From: UBA1425 sp051881715
GTDB taxonomy: Bacteria > Bacillota > Clostridia > Oscillospirales > Acutalibacteraceae
Assembly (NCBI GenBank): GCA_051881715.1
Contig: JBJEQK010000208.1
Coordinates: 1 to 22,997, forward strand
DNA length: 22,997 nucleotides
Direction: 5' to 3'
Of the stretch, positions 6,903-13,215 are shown piece after piece (positions within the stretch are counted from its first letter, which is position 1; every line of letters begins with the position of its first letter). Both the position numbers and the translations under genes were made by a program. The notes below the pieces were generated by a model. It had not been told where the DNA came from. It did not search any database and was given only the letters and a program-made list of their open reading frames with translations.

Positions 6903-7637
6903 TTATTTTGCACGGATACCCTTGCCCAAAATCTTTGCCCAGAAAGCGATCAGCTTGGGGACGACCTTGAGCAGGACATCGCCGAGTTTGTCTAAGAAAG
7001 CGCACCATTTCACATAGATGCCCTCGACAAAGTTCTCGAAGCCGCTGGGTTCACGGGTCTCGTAAATAGCCTTGACCTTGATGTTCAGGCTGTTCGCCGT
7101 GTCGACAACGGAAGTGATCTCCCATGCGGTGACGGTGGTGTACTGATAATAAGTGGTTCTGGCGTAGTCATAGTCGATGGACAGGGTGATATCGTTCTTG
7201 AGCTTCTCCTGCTCTTCCTTGGGCAGAGCGCTCTGAATCTCCAGACCGGACTTGAAGTCGCCGTTTTTGACTTCCATTTCATCCACGGCATCGCCGACAG
7301 CCTTCACGGTGTATGTACCGGCATACAGTTCGCCCGAGGTGAAGGAGGCGACGTTGTCACGGAAAGAAACGAGACCGACAAAGGATTCGTTTGCATATTT
7401 GTTTTGCAGTGCGCTGGTGACGTTCTCCGCATCCTCCTTGGCAACGGCGTAGGTGAACATGAAGGTTTCGCAGGTGTCAAAGGCGGATGTGATCTTGTCG
7501 CCGGGGGTCAGGATCTGACCGACATAGTAGCCAGACTCGGTCTTGTTGGGTTCTTCGGCGTCCTCTGCGGCAGCGCCCACGGCAAAGCAGCCAAAGACAG
7601 ACAAAACAGCCAGCAGGATCGCAAGTACTTTTTTCAT
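6903..7637 (-). CDS. Secreted protein with PGD motif and cationic amphipathic tail
   Basis: 244 residues. The signal peptide is about 1-24 (MKKVLAILLAVLSVFGCFAV... then AAA before EDA), nearly the same as that of its paralogues. ILTPGDKIT and FMFTYAV match the first conserved block. A beta-rich middle follows (ITLSIDYDYARTTYYQYTTV, then TAWEIT and VKAIYET, a worn GW...W region). The tail contains DKLGDVLLKVVPKLIAFWAK and ends ILGKGIRAK, a cationic amphipathic helix resembling, in composition only, leaderless bacteriocins and other membrane-active peptides. AGGAGG precedes the start. Third gene of the operon; function unknown. Confidence 0.82.
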   Translation of the reverse strand: MKKVLAILLAVLSVFGCFAVGAAAEDAEEPNKTESGYYVGQILTPGDKITSAFDTCETFMFTYAVAKEDAENVTSALQNKYANESFVGLVSFRDNVASFTSGELYAGTYTVKAVGDAVDEMEVKNGDFKSGLEIQSALPKEEQEKLKNDITLSIDYDYARTTYYQYTTVTAWEITSVVDTANSLNIKVKAIYETREPSGFENFVEGIYVKWCAFLDKLGDVLLKVVPKLIAFWAKILGKGIRAK

Positions 7638-7664
7638 TTTATAATCCTCCTATTGCTCAGCCGA

Positions 7665-8315
7665 TCAGACAAGGAAGCTGCCGATGCGGGCAAACAACTC
7701 TGCCAGATAGTTGATGACGTAGTCAATGACAGTCTTGATGTAGCCGCGCATCATGGTCTTGTAGCCTTCCCAGCCGGTCAGCGGGGGAACATCCCACTCA
7801 GCCTCTAAGATCACGCGGTTGAATTCGGTGCCGGAGTAGACGGAAGTGACCTTCCACTGCTTGAAGCCGTAGCCGAGATCGCTGGCGTAGTCGATCATGA
7901 GGTTGGTCTTGCGGGCACCGTTGACATAGGCATACTGGGGATAGTCACCCAGTGCGCGCACGGCATAGCCGCTGCCGCTGTAATCCACGAATTTCTCAAC
8001 GGAATTGCCGCTGGAGGCGTCTGTGCCTGCTTGGTACTCCACGATCAGCACGGGGCTGATGTCCGCTTCCGCCTGTGCGATGAGCTCCTCCGGCGTCTCC
8101 GGCTCCTCCTGCTGCTGTTCGGGGAGAAGGATGATGTCGGCGGGATTGAGGTATGTATCCTGCTTGGCTTCGATGGCCGCCACAAGATCCTCAATCTTGT
8201 ATTCCACGGGGGTATAAGCGGGTTCCTCCACTGCGTCCTCGGCGCTTGCACCGACAGTGAAAATGCCCAGTGCAAGGACGGACGCCATGAGGATGGCAAG
8301 AATCTTTTTCAGCAT
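7665..8315 (-). CDS. Secreted protein of the tandem family, shortened first domain
   Basis: 216 residues. The signal peptide is about 1-25 (ending GASA before EDAVEE). An acidic Gln/Glu/Pro-rich linker (LLPEQQQEEPETPEEL) replaces part of the first conserved block. PVLIVEYQAG and GYGFKQWKVT...VILEAEWD correspond to the YYPD and GW...W blocks of the paralogues. The tail, MRGYIKTVIDYVINYLAELF then ARIGSFLV, is a predicted amphipathic helix ending at the C-terminus. GGGAGG precedes the start. Second gene of the operon, 25 nt after the first. Function unknown. Confidence 0.82.
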   Translation of the reverse strand: MLKKILAILMASVLALGIFTVGASAEDAVEEPAYTPVEYKIEDLVAAIEAKQDTYLNPADIILLPEQQQEEPETPEELIAQAEADISPVLIVEYQAGTDASSGNSVEKFVDYSGSGYAVRALGDYPQYAYVNGARKTNLMIDYASDLGYGFKQWKVTSVYSGTEFNRVILEAEWDVPPLTGWEGYKTMMRGYIKTVIDYVINYLAELFARIGSFLV

Positions 8316-8340
8316 TGTATGGTTCCTCCCTTACGCAAAA

Positions 8341-9171
8341 TTAAGCTTCGATGCCAAAAATACCGTACAGCCAGTTGCGCACGCCGGTATTCAGGATCAT
8401 CGCCAGTGCGGCATTCAGCAGAGCAGGAACCGCTCTGATCCAGCCGGAAGCGACGCCGATGTAGTACAAAACCTTGTTCATGGCGTTGATGACGGGATCG
8501 TCGCTCTCCTCATAACCGGGGCCGTCCGGCTCCACCGGGTCGGGAGCAGCGTCTCTGTCCCACAGGGCATACAGCTCGATGCTGCCTTCCTTGGAACTGG
8601 TCGCCGTAGCATAGCTGGAGGCCTTGAGCATGACCCAGCCGAGGAACTTGGCGCCGTCCAGCGCAAAGTCGATGGGTGCTTCGCCTCTGTCCATGGGGAC
8701 GGAGTCTCTGGACATGGCCACATCACCGAGGTCGGCAATGGTGAAGGTGAGGGTATCGCCCTTGACAAAGTCTGTGGTAGTATAGAAGCTCTTGTAGTAG
8801 TTGGGGCTCTTGGCCATGAAATCATCAACGGTTTCGCCCTTTTTGGCATCGACCACCCACTTGGTCGTATCCAGATTGTACCGCGGCACCTTGACATCCT
8901 TCCAGTCCACATTCTTGCGGCTGCTGGCGGGGATGGCGGCGGCATCCGGGTAGTAGTAAACACGCAGTGTCTTGGTATTGGCGGTCAGTTCACCGATCTC
9001 GATCTCGTCGCCCGCCTTGAGGATCGCCACCTCGCCATCAGGGGAAGCCTGCGCGATACGAGGCATCTCCGAGAGCTTGTACGTGGCGCCCGTTTCTTCT
9101 GCGGCGGCGGAGACGGCGACAACACTGAACGCCATGACCACTGCCAGCAAAACGGCAAGTACTTTTTTCAT
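8341..9171 (-). CDS. Secreted protein, first and longest member of the tandem family
   Basis: 276 residues. The signal peptide is about 1-24 (MKKVLAVLLAVVMAFSVV... then AAA before EET). ILKAGDEIEI and LRVYYYPDAA form the first conserved block. A long middle leads to LDGAKFLGWVM...SIELYALWDRD, the clearest match in the set to the FxGW...LYAxW pattern of Listeria-Bacteroides repeats. An acidic Pro-rich linker (DPVEPDGPGYEESDD) precedes a hydrophobic tail of about 50 residues (VINAMNKVLYYIGVASGWIR to NWLYGIFGIEA) that could span or lie in a membrane. AAGGAGG precedes the start. The domain layout is clear; the role is not. Confidence 0.83.
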   Translation of the reverse strand: MKKVLAVLLAVVMAFSVVAVSAAAEETGATYKLSEMPRIAQASPDGEVAILKAGDEIEIGELTANTKTLRVYYYPDAAAIPASSRKNVDWKDVKVPRYNLDTTKWVVDAKKGETVDDFMAKSPNYYKSFYTTTDFVKGDTLTFTIADLGDVAMSRDSVPMDRGEAPIDFALDGAKFLGWVMLKASSYATATSSKEGSIELYALWDRDAAPDPVEPDGPGYEESDDPVINAMNKVLYYIGVASGWIRAVPALLNAALAMILNTGVRNWLYGIFGIEA

Positions 9172-9236
9172 TATGATTCCTCCTTAAGAAAATCGTCTGA
9201 ACTACCGGGTCGGTCTTCCCAATCCGATTCAAAATT

Positions 9237-9287
9237 ATTCTAAACGATTTATTCCGTTTTTACAAGAGGAAAACGCAATTTTGTCAA
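9237..9287 (-). promoter_or_regulatory. Promoter region of the secreted-protein operon
   Basis: Two overlapping candidates on the minus strand. One is TTGACA (9282-9287), 17 nt, TGTAAA (9259-9264). The other is TTGTAA (9260-9265), 17 nt, TAGAAT (9237-9242). Both suit a vegetative sigma-A promoter and leave a leader of roughly 60-80 nt. No sporulation-type promoter was recognised. Confidence 0.6.
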
Positions 9288-9364
9288 ATTTTTTTGTTCA
9301 TTCACCGTCAGATTGTCTATACTTTTTGTTCATTTTTTGTACAAGTTGCTGTTTTTTGCAAAAA

Positions 9365-9649
9365 CTATGCCGCCGTAATTTTCTTTATCGAATTTATAAT
9401 TACGGCAATATTTCCCACCGGGTACGGCAGACAGCAGAACCACTCCCGAAACACCGGCAGATGCAGCTTGTCCGACAGACGGGTGAGCGTCTGCTGCACG
9501 GGGGTGTCCGTCTGCACGGAAGCCTCCACCCCCGACGCCATGTATTCCGTCCGCTGGGCGACGATAGCTGTCCCTGCCGCCAACAGGGTCAGGCAAAGAC
9601 AGATCGTCTGAATCAAAAAAAACGCCCGAAGTAATTTACGGGTCTGCAT
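9365..9649 (-). CDS. Small membrane protein downstream of spoIIP
   Basis: 94 residues from the ATG at 9649, chosen because AGGAGGAGT lies directly upstream; a longer frame to 9694 lies wholly inside spoIIP. One transmembrane helix covers about residues 8-28, followed by an extracytoplasmic part (VQQTLTRLSDKLHLP) and a second moderately hydrophobic segment near the end (VGNIAVIINSI). The gene overlaps spoIIP by 14 nt, so it is probably coupled to it and expressed in sporulation. I do not recognise the family. The strong ribosome site and coupling make it a credible gene. Confidence 0.65.
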   Translation of the reverse strand: MQTRKLLRAFFLIQTICLCLTLLAAGTAIVAQRTEYMASGVEASVQTDTPVQQTLTRLSDKLHLPVFREWFCCLPYPVGNIAVIINSIKKITAA

Positions 9650-10745
9650 ACGACTCCTCCTGTACATACTGCTCCAGCATTTGCGCCAGCGCATGACCGA
9701 ACAGCCGCCCGGAATAGACGGCTTCCTGCAATGTATTCGCCTCGCTCCCGAATTCCACCAGCAGGGAACAGGGCGTTAGATCCATATTATATTTCCGATA
9801 GCAGAAAAAAATGGGGCGCATCAGTGTCGGCGCCGTCGTCTCGCACGCATCCTGCAAGCGCAGGGCAAAGCGGAAATTCTGCTCCCAAGTGCTGAAATCC
9901 TGCGCACTGCCGGTGCCGCCCTGTGTCCCGGCGATGAGCATGATCTGCGCCGCTTTTTTGCCGTGTACCGTCGTGACAGGCTTTATCTTGGTGCCATTGT
10001 TCTCCTGAATCGCGTCCCGGTGCACATCCAAAACCACGGACAGCTGCGGGTATTGCTTCAGATATTTTTCCACCGCCTCCCGGGAACGGTCATAGGCGCC
10101 GCTGTATTTCCTATCGTATACCGTCTTGTCGTGGATCACCTGAAAACCCGCCGCCTCCAGCTCCTGCGCGATCGCCGTGCCCACCCGGGCGACATTGCGG
10201 TCAGTGTCCTCTGTGCGTGTGGTCACGTCCGCCGCGTACCAATCTCTGTCCAGCGTCTCATAGCCTTCGGTGGTGTGGGTATGGTAGATCAGCACTGCCG
10301 GCTTCGATTTGTCCACGGTCAAATCGGGACCCGCTTCCCAAGCTTCGTCGTAGTCCGGCGCCACATCCTCGGTCATGTTGCGGATAAACAGATTGCGAAA
10401 CGTTTCCGTGGCGTAGGTGCCGTCATAGGTCATTTCCCGGATGTCTCCGTCCTTTTTCTGACGGCTCTCCTCTTCTTTGGCCTGTTCGATCCATGCCAGT
10501 ATATCTGCCGGCGTCTGCGTCAGTCCGCCCGACAGGACGGGTGCTGCTTCCGCAGGCGCCGATGCGGCGGACGCCTGAAAATACTGCCGTGCCTGCATCA
10601 TCCCGCCCTCCGGCAATGCGGCACACGCCGCCAGGAATGCCAGCCGCTGTGTCATGCTCTGGGGCAGGACGAACACACATCCCAAAAGCAGTACCGTGAA
10701 AAAGGTGATCAGCGGCTCGGACAGATCGGACAGTTTCTTTTTCAA
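9636..10745 (-). CDS. spoIIP: Stage II sporulation protein P, engulfment peptidoglycan hydrolase
   Basis: 369 residues with a TTG start at 10745; an in-frame TGA lies three codons upstream, and no ATG occurs until residue 31, past the membrane anchor. A transmembrane anchor covers about 11-28, then a variable linker, then the amidase/endopeptidase domain with HTHTTEGY at 155-162, DVHRDAI at 240-246 and LVEFGSEANT around E331, the zinc-ligand and catalytic motifs of the family. SpoIIP acts with SpoIID and SpoIIM to thin septal wall and drive engulfment. It follows gpr by 61 nt, as in Bacillus. The spacer is AT-rich and contains a TATAAT (10771-10776), so a separate promoter is possible, though no good -35 is visible. 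Confidence 0.95.
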   Translation of the reverse strand: MKKKLSDLSEPLITFFTVLLLGCVFVLPQSMTQRLAFLAACAALPEGGMMQARQYFQASAASAPAEAAPVLSGGLTQTPADILAWIEQAKEEESRQKKDGDIREMTYDGTYATETFRNLFIRNMTEDVAPDYDEAWEAGPDLTVDKSKPAVLIYHTHTTEGYETLDRDWYAADVTTRTEDTDRNVARVGTAIAQELEAAGFQVIHDKTVYDRKYSGAYDRSREAVEKYLKQYPQLSVVLDVHRDAIQENNGTKIKPVTTVHGKKAAQIMLIAGTQGGTGSAQDFSTWEQNFRFALRLQDACETTAPTLMRPIFFCYRKYNMDLTPCSLLVEFGSEANTLQEAVYSGRLFGHALAQMLEQYVQEESYADP

Positions 10746-10806
10746 AACAGGTCACCACACTTTTTATACTATTATATACCTATACACTATGCGGTGACGG
10801 CGGCGG

Positions 10807-11670
10807 TTATGAAACCAGCATCAGAATCTCCTCGCAGGACAAATGCGGCTGCAGCGCCTTGTTGACCGCCAGCGCCAGCAGCCGTGCGGCACGCTCGATC
10901 ACCAAGTCGATCTCCCGGGGCGTAATCATCATGTCCGCCCCCTCCCGCAAAAGTGCGCTGTTCTCCTCCTGCGTCAGGTCGTGCACCAGCGTGGCGGCGT
11001 CCACCACCGTCGGCACACCCACGGCGATCACCGGCACGCCGAGACTTTCCCGATCCAGCGCTTTGCGGGCATTGCCCACGCCGGAGCCGGGGGTCACGCC
11101 CGTATCTGCCATCTGAATGGTGCATCCCAAGCGGGACAGGCGTCTTGCCGCCAGCGCATCCACGGTGAGCACGGCGGAGGGCTTCGCCATCTCCACGACG
11201 CCGCGCAGCAGTTCTTCGGTCTCCATCCCCGTTTTGCCCAGAACGCCGGGGATCAGATTGACCACGGGACGCAGGTCACCCAGCCCCGTGGAACGTGCCA
11301 GCTCCCCCTCGATATGCCGCGTGGCAAACACCAAAGCCGAAAACTTCGGTCCCAGCGCATCCGGCGTGATGTCCTCATTGCCCAGTCCCGCCACCAAAAC
11401 CGTTCCTTCGGGCGGCAAAAGCTCCCGCAGTTCCCCGGCGATGGTCTCCACCACCGCATCCGAGATCTCCCCGCTGCGCCGAAAGGGCGGCACCTCCACC
11501 GTGATATACCGTCCCACCGGCTTACCCAGCTCCCGGGAGCCTGCCTCATCCTGCACGCAGATGCGTGTAATGCGCATCCCCTGCTTCTCCTGTGCCGTGC
11601 AGGTCACGCCCCGGGGCGTGTGCTCCATGCTTTCCCGCATCTCCAGCGCCAAGTCTGTCCTGTAATCCAT
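10807..11670 (-). CDS. gpr: GPR endopeptidase (spore germination protease)
   Basis: 287 residues from the ATG at 11670, preceded by GAAAGGAAAA; a TTG at 11703 would add 11 residues but has no ribosome site. YRTDLALE at the N-terminus matches the self-cleavage site of the zymogen, which resembles the SASP cleavage sequence. With this start the propeptide would be only about six residues, shorter than the 15 or so in Bacillus. GLGNEDITPDALGP (D104) and TVDALAARR (D171) hold the two aspartates implicated in catalysis; ADTGVTPGSGVGN is also conserved. GPR degrades small acid-soluble spore proteins during germination. Head-to-head with rpsT and upstream of spoIIP, the same arrangement as in Bacillus. 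Confidence 0.96.
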   Translation of the reverse strand: MDYRTDLALEMRESMEHTPRGVTCTAQEKQGMRITRICVQDEAGSRELGKPVGRYITVEVPPFRRSGEISDAVVETIAGELRELLPPEGTVLVAGLGNEDITPDALGPKFSALVFATRHIEGELARSTGLGDLRPVVNLIPGVLGKTGMETEELLRGVVEMAKPSAVLTVDALAARRLSRLGCTIQMADTGVTPGSGVGNARKALDRESLGVPVIAVGVPTVVDAATLVHDLTQEENSALLREGADMMITPREIDLVIERAARLLALAVNKALQPHLSCEEILMLVS

Positions 11671-11722
11671 AGCGGTTTTCCTTTCTGCGTCATAAAAAAA
11701 CAATATTCTTGCAAAAATAGTC

Positions 11723-11751
11723 TTGCATTTTTATCCAGAGTATGGTACACT
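11723..11751 (+). promoter_or_regulatory. Extended -10 promoter of rpsT
   Basis: TTGCAT (11723-11728), 17 nt, then TACACT (11746-11751) with TGG directly before it, an extended -10. It lies about 170 nt upstream of rpsT, leaving room for the structured leader. Confidence 0.6.
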
Positions 11752-11768
11752 AACTAAACGTAATAGTA

Positions 11769-11892
11769 GGCGATTGCGAAAGTTCGGTATGGATTCCCCC
11801 CATCCTACGCATCCGCAGACTTACACATCATTCTCGGTATACGGCGTTTGGCGATAACAGTTCCCCTTCTCACCCGGGCTTTCGCAATCGCC
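11769..11892 (+). promoter_or_regulatory. Structured rpsT leader closed by a 14-bp long-range helix
   Basis: GGCGATTGCGAAAG (11769-11782) is perfectly complementary to CTTTCGCAATCGCC (11879-11892), enclosing 96 nt. The closing strand ends 15 nt before the AAAGGAGG of rpsT. An alternative short pairing, GTAGG (11766-11770) with CCTAC (11804-11808), would compete with the start of this helix. The arrangement suggests a regulatory leader, plausibly for feedback by S20. That function is inferred; the complementarity is direct. Confidence 0.65.
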
Positions 11893-11923
11893 GACCCGTA
11901 CCATCACAAAGGAGGTGCCACCA

Positions 11924-12178
11924 ATGCCCAACATTAAGTCCGCGAAAAAGCGCGTCCTCGTCAGCAAGACCAGAGCTGCCCGCAACAAGTCCGCAAACTC
12001 TGCGCTCAAGACTGCCATCAAAAAGGCACACGTCGCTGCCGAGACCAACGCCGCCGACAAGGAAGCCGTTGTTCGTGCTGCCATCAAAAAGGTTGACCAG
12101 GCACAGGCCAAGGGTCTTCTGCACAAAAACAACGCCGACCGCAAAAAGTCTGCGCTTGCCAAGCTTCTCAATGCGTAA
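11924..12178 (+). CDS. rpsT: 30S ribosomal protein S20
   Basis: 84 residues from the ATG at 11924, eight nt after AAAGGAGG. The in-frame GTG at 11915 overlaps that site and is not the start. MPNIKSAKKRV, RAARNKSANSALKTAIKKA and the Lys/Ala-rich C-terminus (HKNNADRKKSALAKLLNA) are diagnostic. S20 binds 16S rRNA in the body of the small subunit. It is preceded by a long structured leader and shares a transcript with the small gene downstream. Confidence 0.97.
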   Translation: MPNIKSAKKRVLVSKTRAARNKSANSALKTAIKKAHVAAETNAADKEAVVRAAIKKVDQAQAKGLLHKNNADRKKSALAKLLNA

Positions 12179-12211
12179 GTTATCCCTATTATTTTTTTGG
12201 AGGATAAGATT

Positions 12212-12412
12212 ATGTGCAAATTTTTTAAGAAGTTATTCAAATTTATCACAGTCGTCGCCGCCATTGCCGGCGCCGTCGCCGGTGTCTACTATGCCGTGAA
12301 AAAGTTCATGGACAAGAAGGAAGCCAGCGAAGAGGATTTCGTTCCCTGTGAGTGCTGCGACTGCGACGCTTGCTGCGAAACAGAAGAAGCGCCTGCGGAG
12401 AGCGCCGAATAA
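12212..12412 (+). CDS. Small membrane protein with Cys-rich acidic tail
   Basis: 66 residues from the ATG at 12212, with TTGGAGGAT upstream. The N-terminus is basic and aromatic (MCKFFKKLFKF), followed by one Ala/Gly/Val-rich helix (ITVVAAIAGAVAGVYYAV, about 12-29), a charged stretch (KKFMDKKEASEEDF) and a tail with CECCDCDACCE, seven cysteines in eleven residues. The tail looks fit for metal or cluster binding, but no family is recognised. It lies 33 nt after rpsT and directly before a strong terminator, so it is probably cotranscribed with rpsT and may also have its own expression. Confidence 0.75.
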   Translation: MCKFFKKLFKFITVVAAIAGAVAGVYYAVKKFMDKKEASEEDFVPCECCDCDACCETEEAPAESAE

Positions 12413-12426
12413 TTCCTGCGCAAGTC

Positions 12427-12462
12427 GGAACCGTTTCGATCATCGAGACGGTTCCTTTTTTT
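12427..12462 (+). terminator. Terminator of the rpsT transcript
   Basis: A 13-bp stem with one G-U pair (GGAACCGTTTCGA / TCGAGACGGTTCC), a three-base loop and seven T directly after it. A textbook intrinsic terminator on the plus strand, 14 nt after the stop. Confidence 0.93.
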
Positions 12463-12477
12463 GTCCCTTGCGGAGGA

Positions 12478-12843
12478 TTATTTCGCCCGGGGCTTTGTGA
12501 CAAAGGATACCAACAGTCCGCACAGCACCGCCGCCGTCACACCTCCGGCGCCCGCCGTCAGTGCGCCGGTCAAAACGCCTGCCAAGCCGTCTGTGGCGAT
12601 GGCTTCCTTCGTCCCTTTCACAAGGTTGTAGCCGAAGCCCGTCAGCGGCACCGTCGCACCGGCGCCTGCCCAGTTCACCAGCGGCTCATACACGCCGATG
12701 GCGCCGAGGAATACCCCCGCCACCACGAAGCCCACCAAAATTCGCCCCGGCGTCAGCTTGGTTAGATCCATGAGAACCTGACCCACCACGCAGATCAGCC
12801 CGCCTACAAAAAACGCTTTCAAAAGATCCATGACGATCTCCAT
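12478..12843 (-). CDS. spoVAE: Stage V sporulation protein AE (SpoVAEb type)
   Basis: 121 residues from the ATG at 12843, nine nt after AAAGGG. The ATG at 12831 (117 residues, GGAG six nt upstream) is an equally reasonable start. Conserved blocks: FFVGGLICVVGQ, KLTPGRILV, GVFLGAIGVYEPLVNWAGAG, ATVPLTGFG and the final VTKP. Four to five membrane helices. SpoVA proteins form the inner-membrane channel that moves dipicolinic acid into the forespore and out on germination. The related SpoVAC is ruled out by the TPGRILV and GVYEPLV blocks. It stands alone, without spoVAC or spoVAD next to it. A weak sigma-G-like pair may lie near 12865-12895. Confidence 0.92.
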   Translation of the reverse strand: MEIVMDLLKAFFVGGLICVVGQVLMDLTKLTPGRILVGFVVAGVFLGAIGVYEPLVNWAGAGATVPLTGFGYNLVKGTKEAIATDGLAGVLTGALTAGAGGVTAAVLCGLLVSFVTKPRAK

Positions 12844-12910
12844 ATCCATCCGCCCTTTCTTTTTTCGTAGTGTATACAGAAAAGGCGGATTTATCCTCCT
12901 GAAAACAGCA

Positions 12911-12941
12911 AAACACCCGTGGAGTGCGGCCACGGGTGTTT
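12911..12941. other. Perfect 12-bp hairpin in a 372-nt gene-free stretch
   Basis: AAACACCCGTGG pairs with CCACGGGTGTTT around a 7-nt loop. On the minus strand it is followed by TTTTGCTGTTTTC, so it could act as a weak minus-strand terminator upstream of spoVAE. No gene was found that would need it. The rest of 12844-13215 is AT-rich and holds the glmU promoters. A 56-codon frame from 12975 with a fair ribosome site is considered doubtful. Confidence 0.5.
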
Positions 12942-13117
12942 GCTTCTTGCAAGGGTGTAAAAAAGAGGAGAAAAATGATGAAGTGCTTTCTATCTGAAAG
13001 CATCTATAGTGTAACCCATAAATGTGAAAATAGTGTTAAGAAACATTACATTTCTCATGACATTTTTGAAAACTTTATGCAAACGGGCAGGAAAATCCAT
13101 CCGCCAAAAAATTTCTC

Positions 13118-13189
13118 TTGTATTTTCCCCCTGATTCTGTCATAATGATTATGGAGATTTGGCGTGCCGAATCTATATATTTATATATT
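13118..13189 (+). promoter_or_regulatory. Promoter region of the glmU operon (two candidates)
   Basis: Upstream candidate: TTGTAT (13118-13123), 17 nt, CATAAT (13141-13146). Downstream candidate: TTGGCG (13159-13164), 17 nt, TATATA (13182-13187), with TATATT two bases further on. Both are in the correct orientation within 100 nt of the glmU start; either or both may be used. Confidence 0.5.
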
Positions 13190-13215
13190 AGTATAACGAA
13201 AGGCAGGTTTTTTCC

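Noticed and set aside
12975..13145. A 56-codon frame on the plus strand with GAGGAG before its ATG
   Set aside because: AT-rich composition unlike the neighbouring genes, no recognisable product, and it runs over a glmU promoter candidate. Possible but not supported enough to call.
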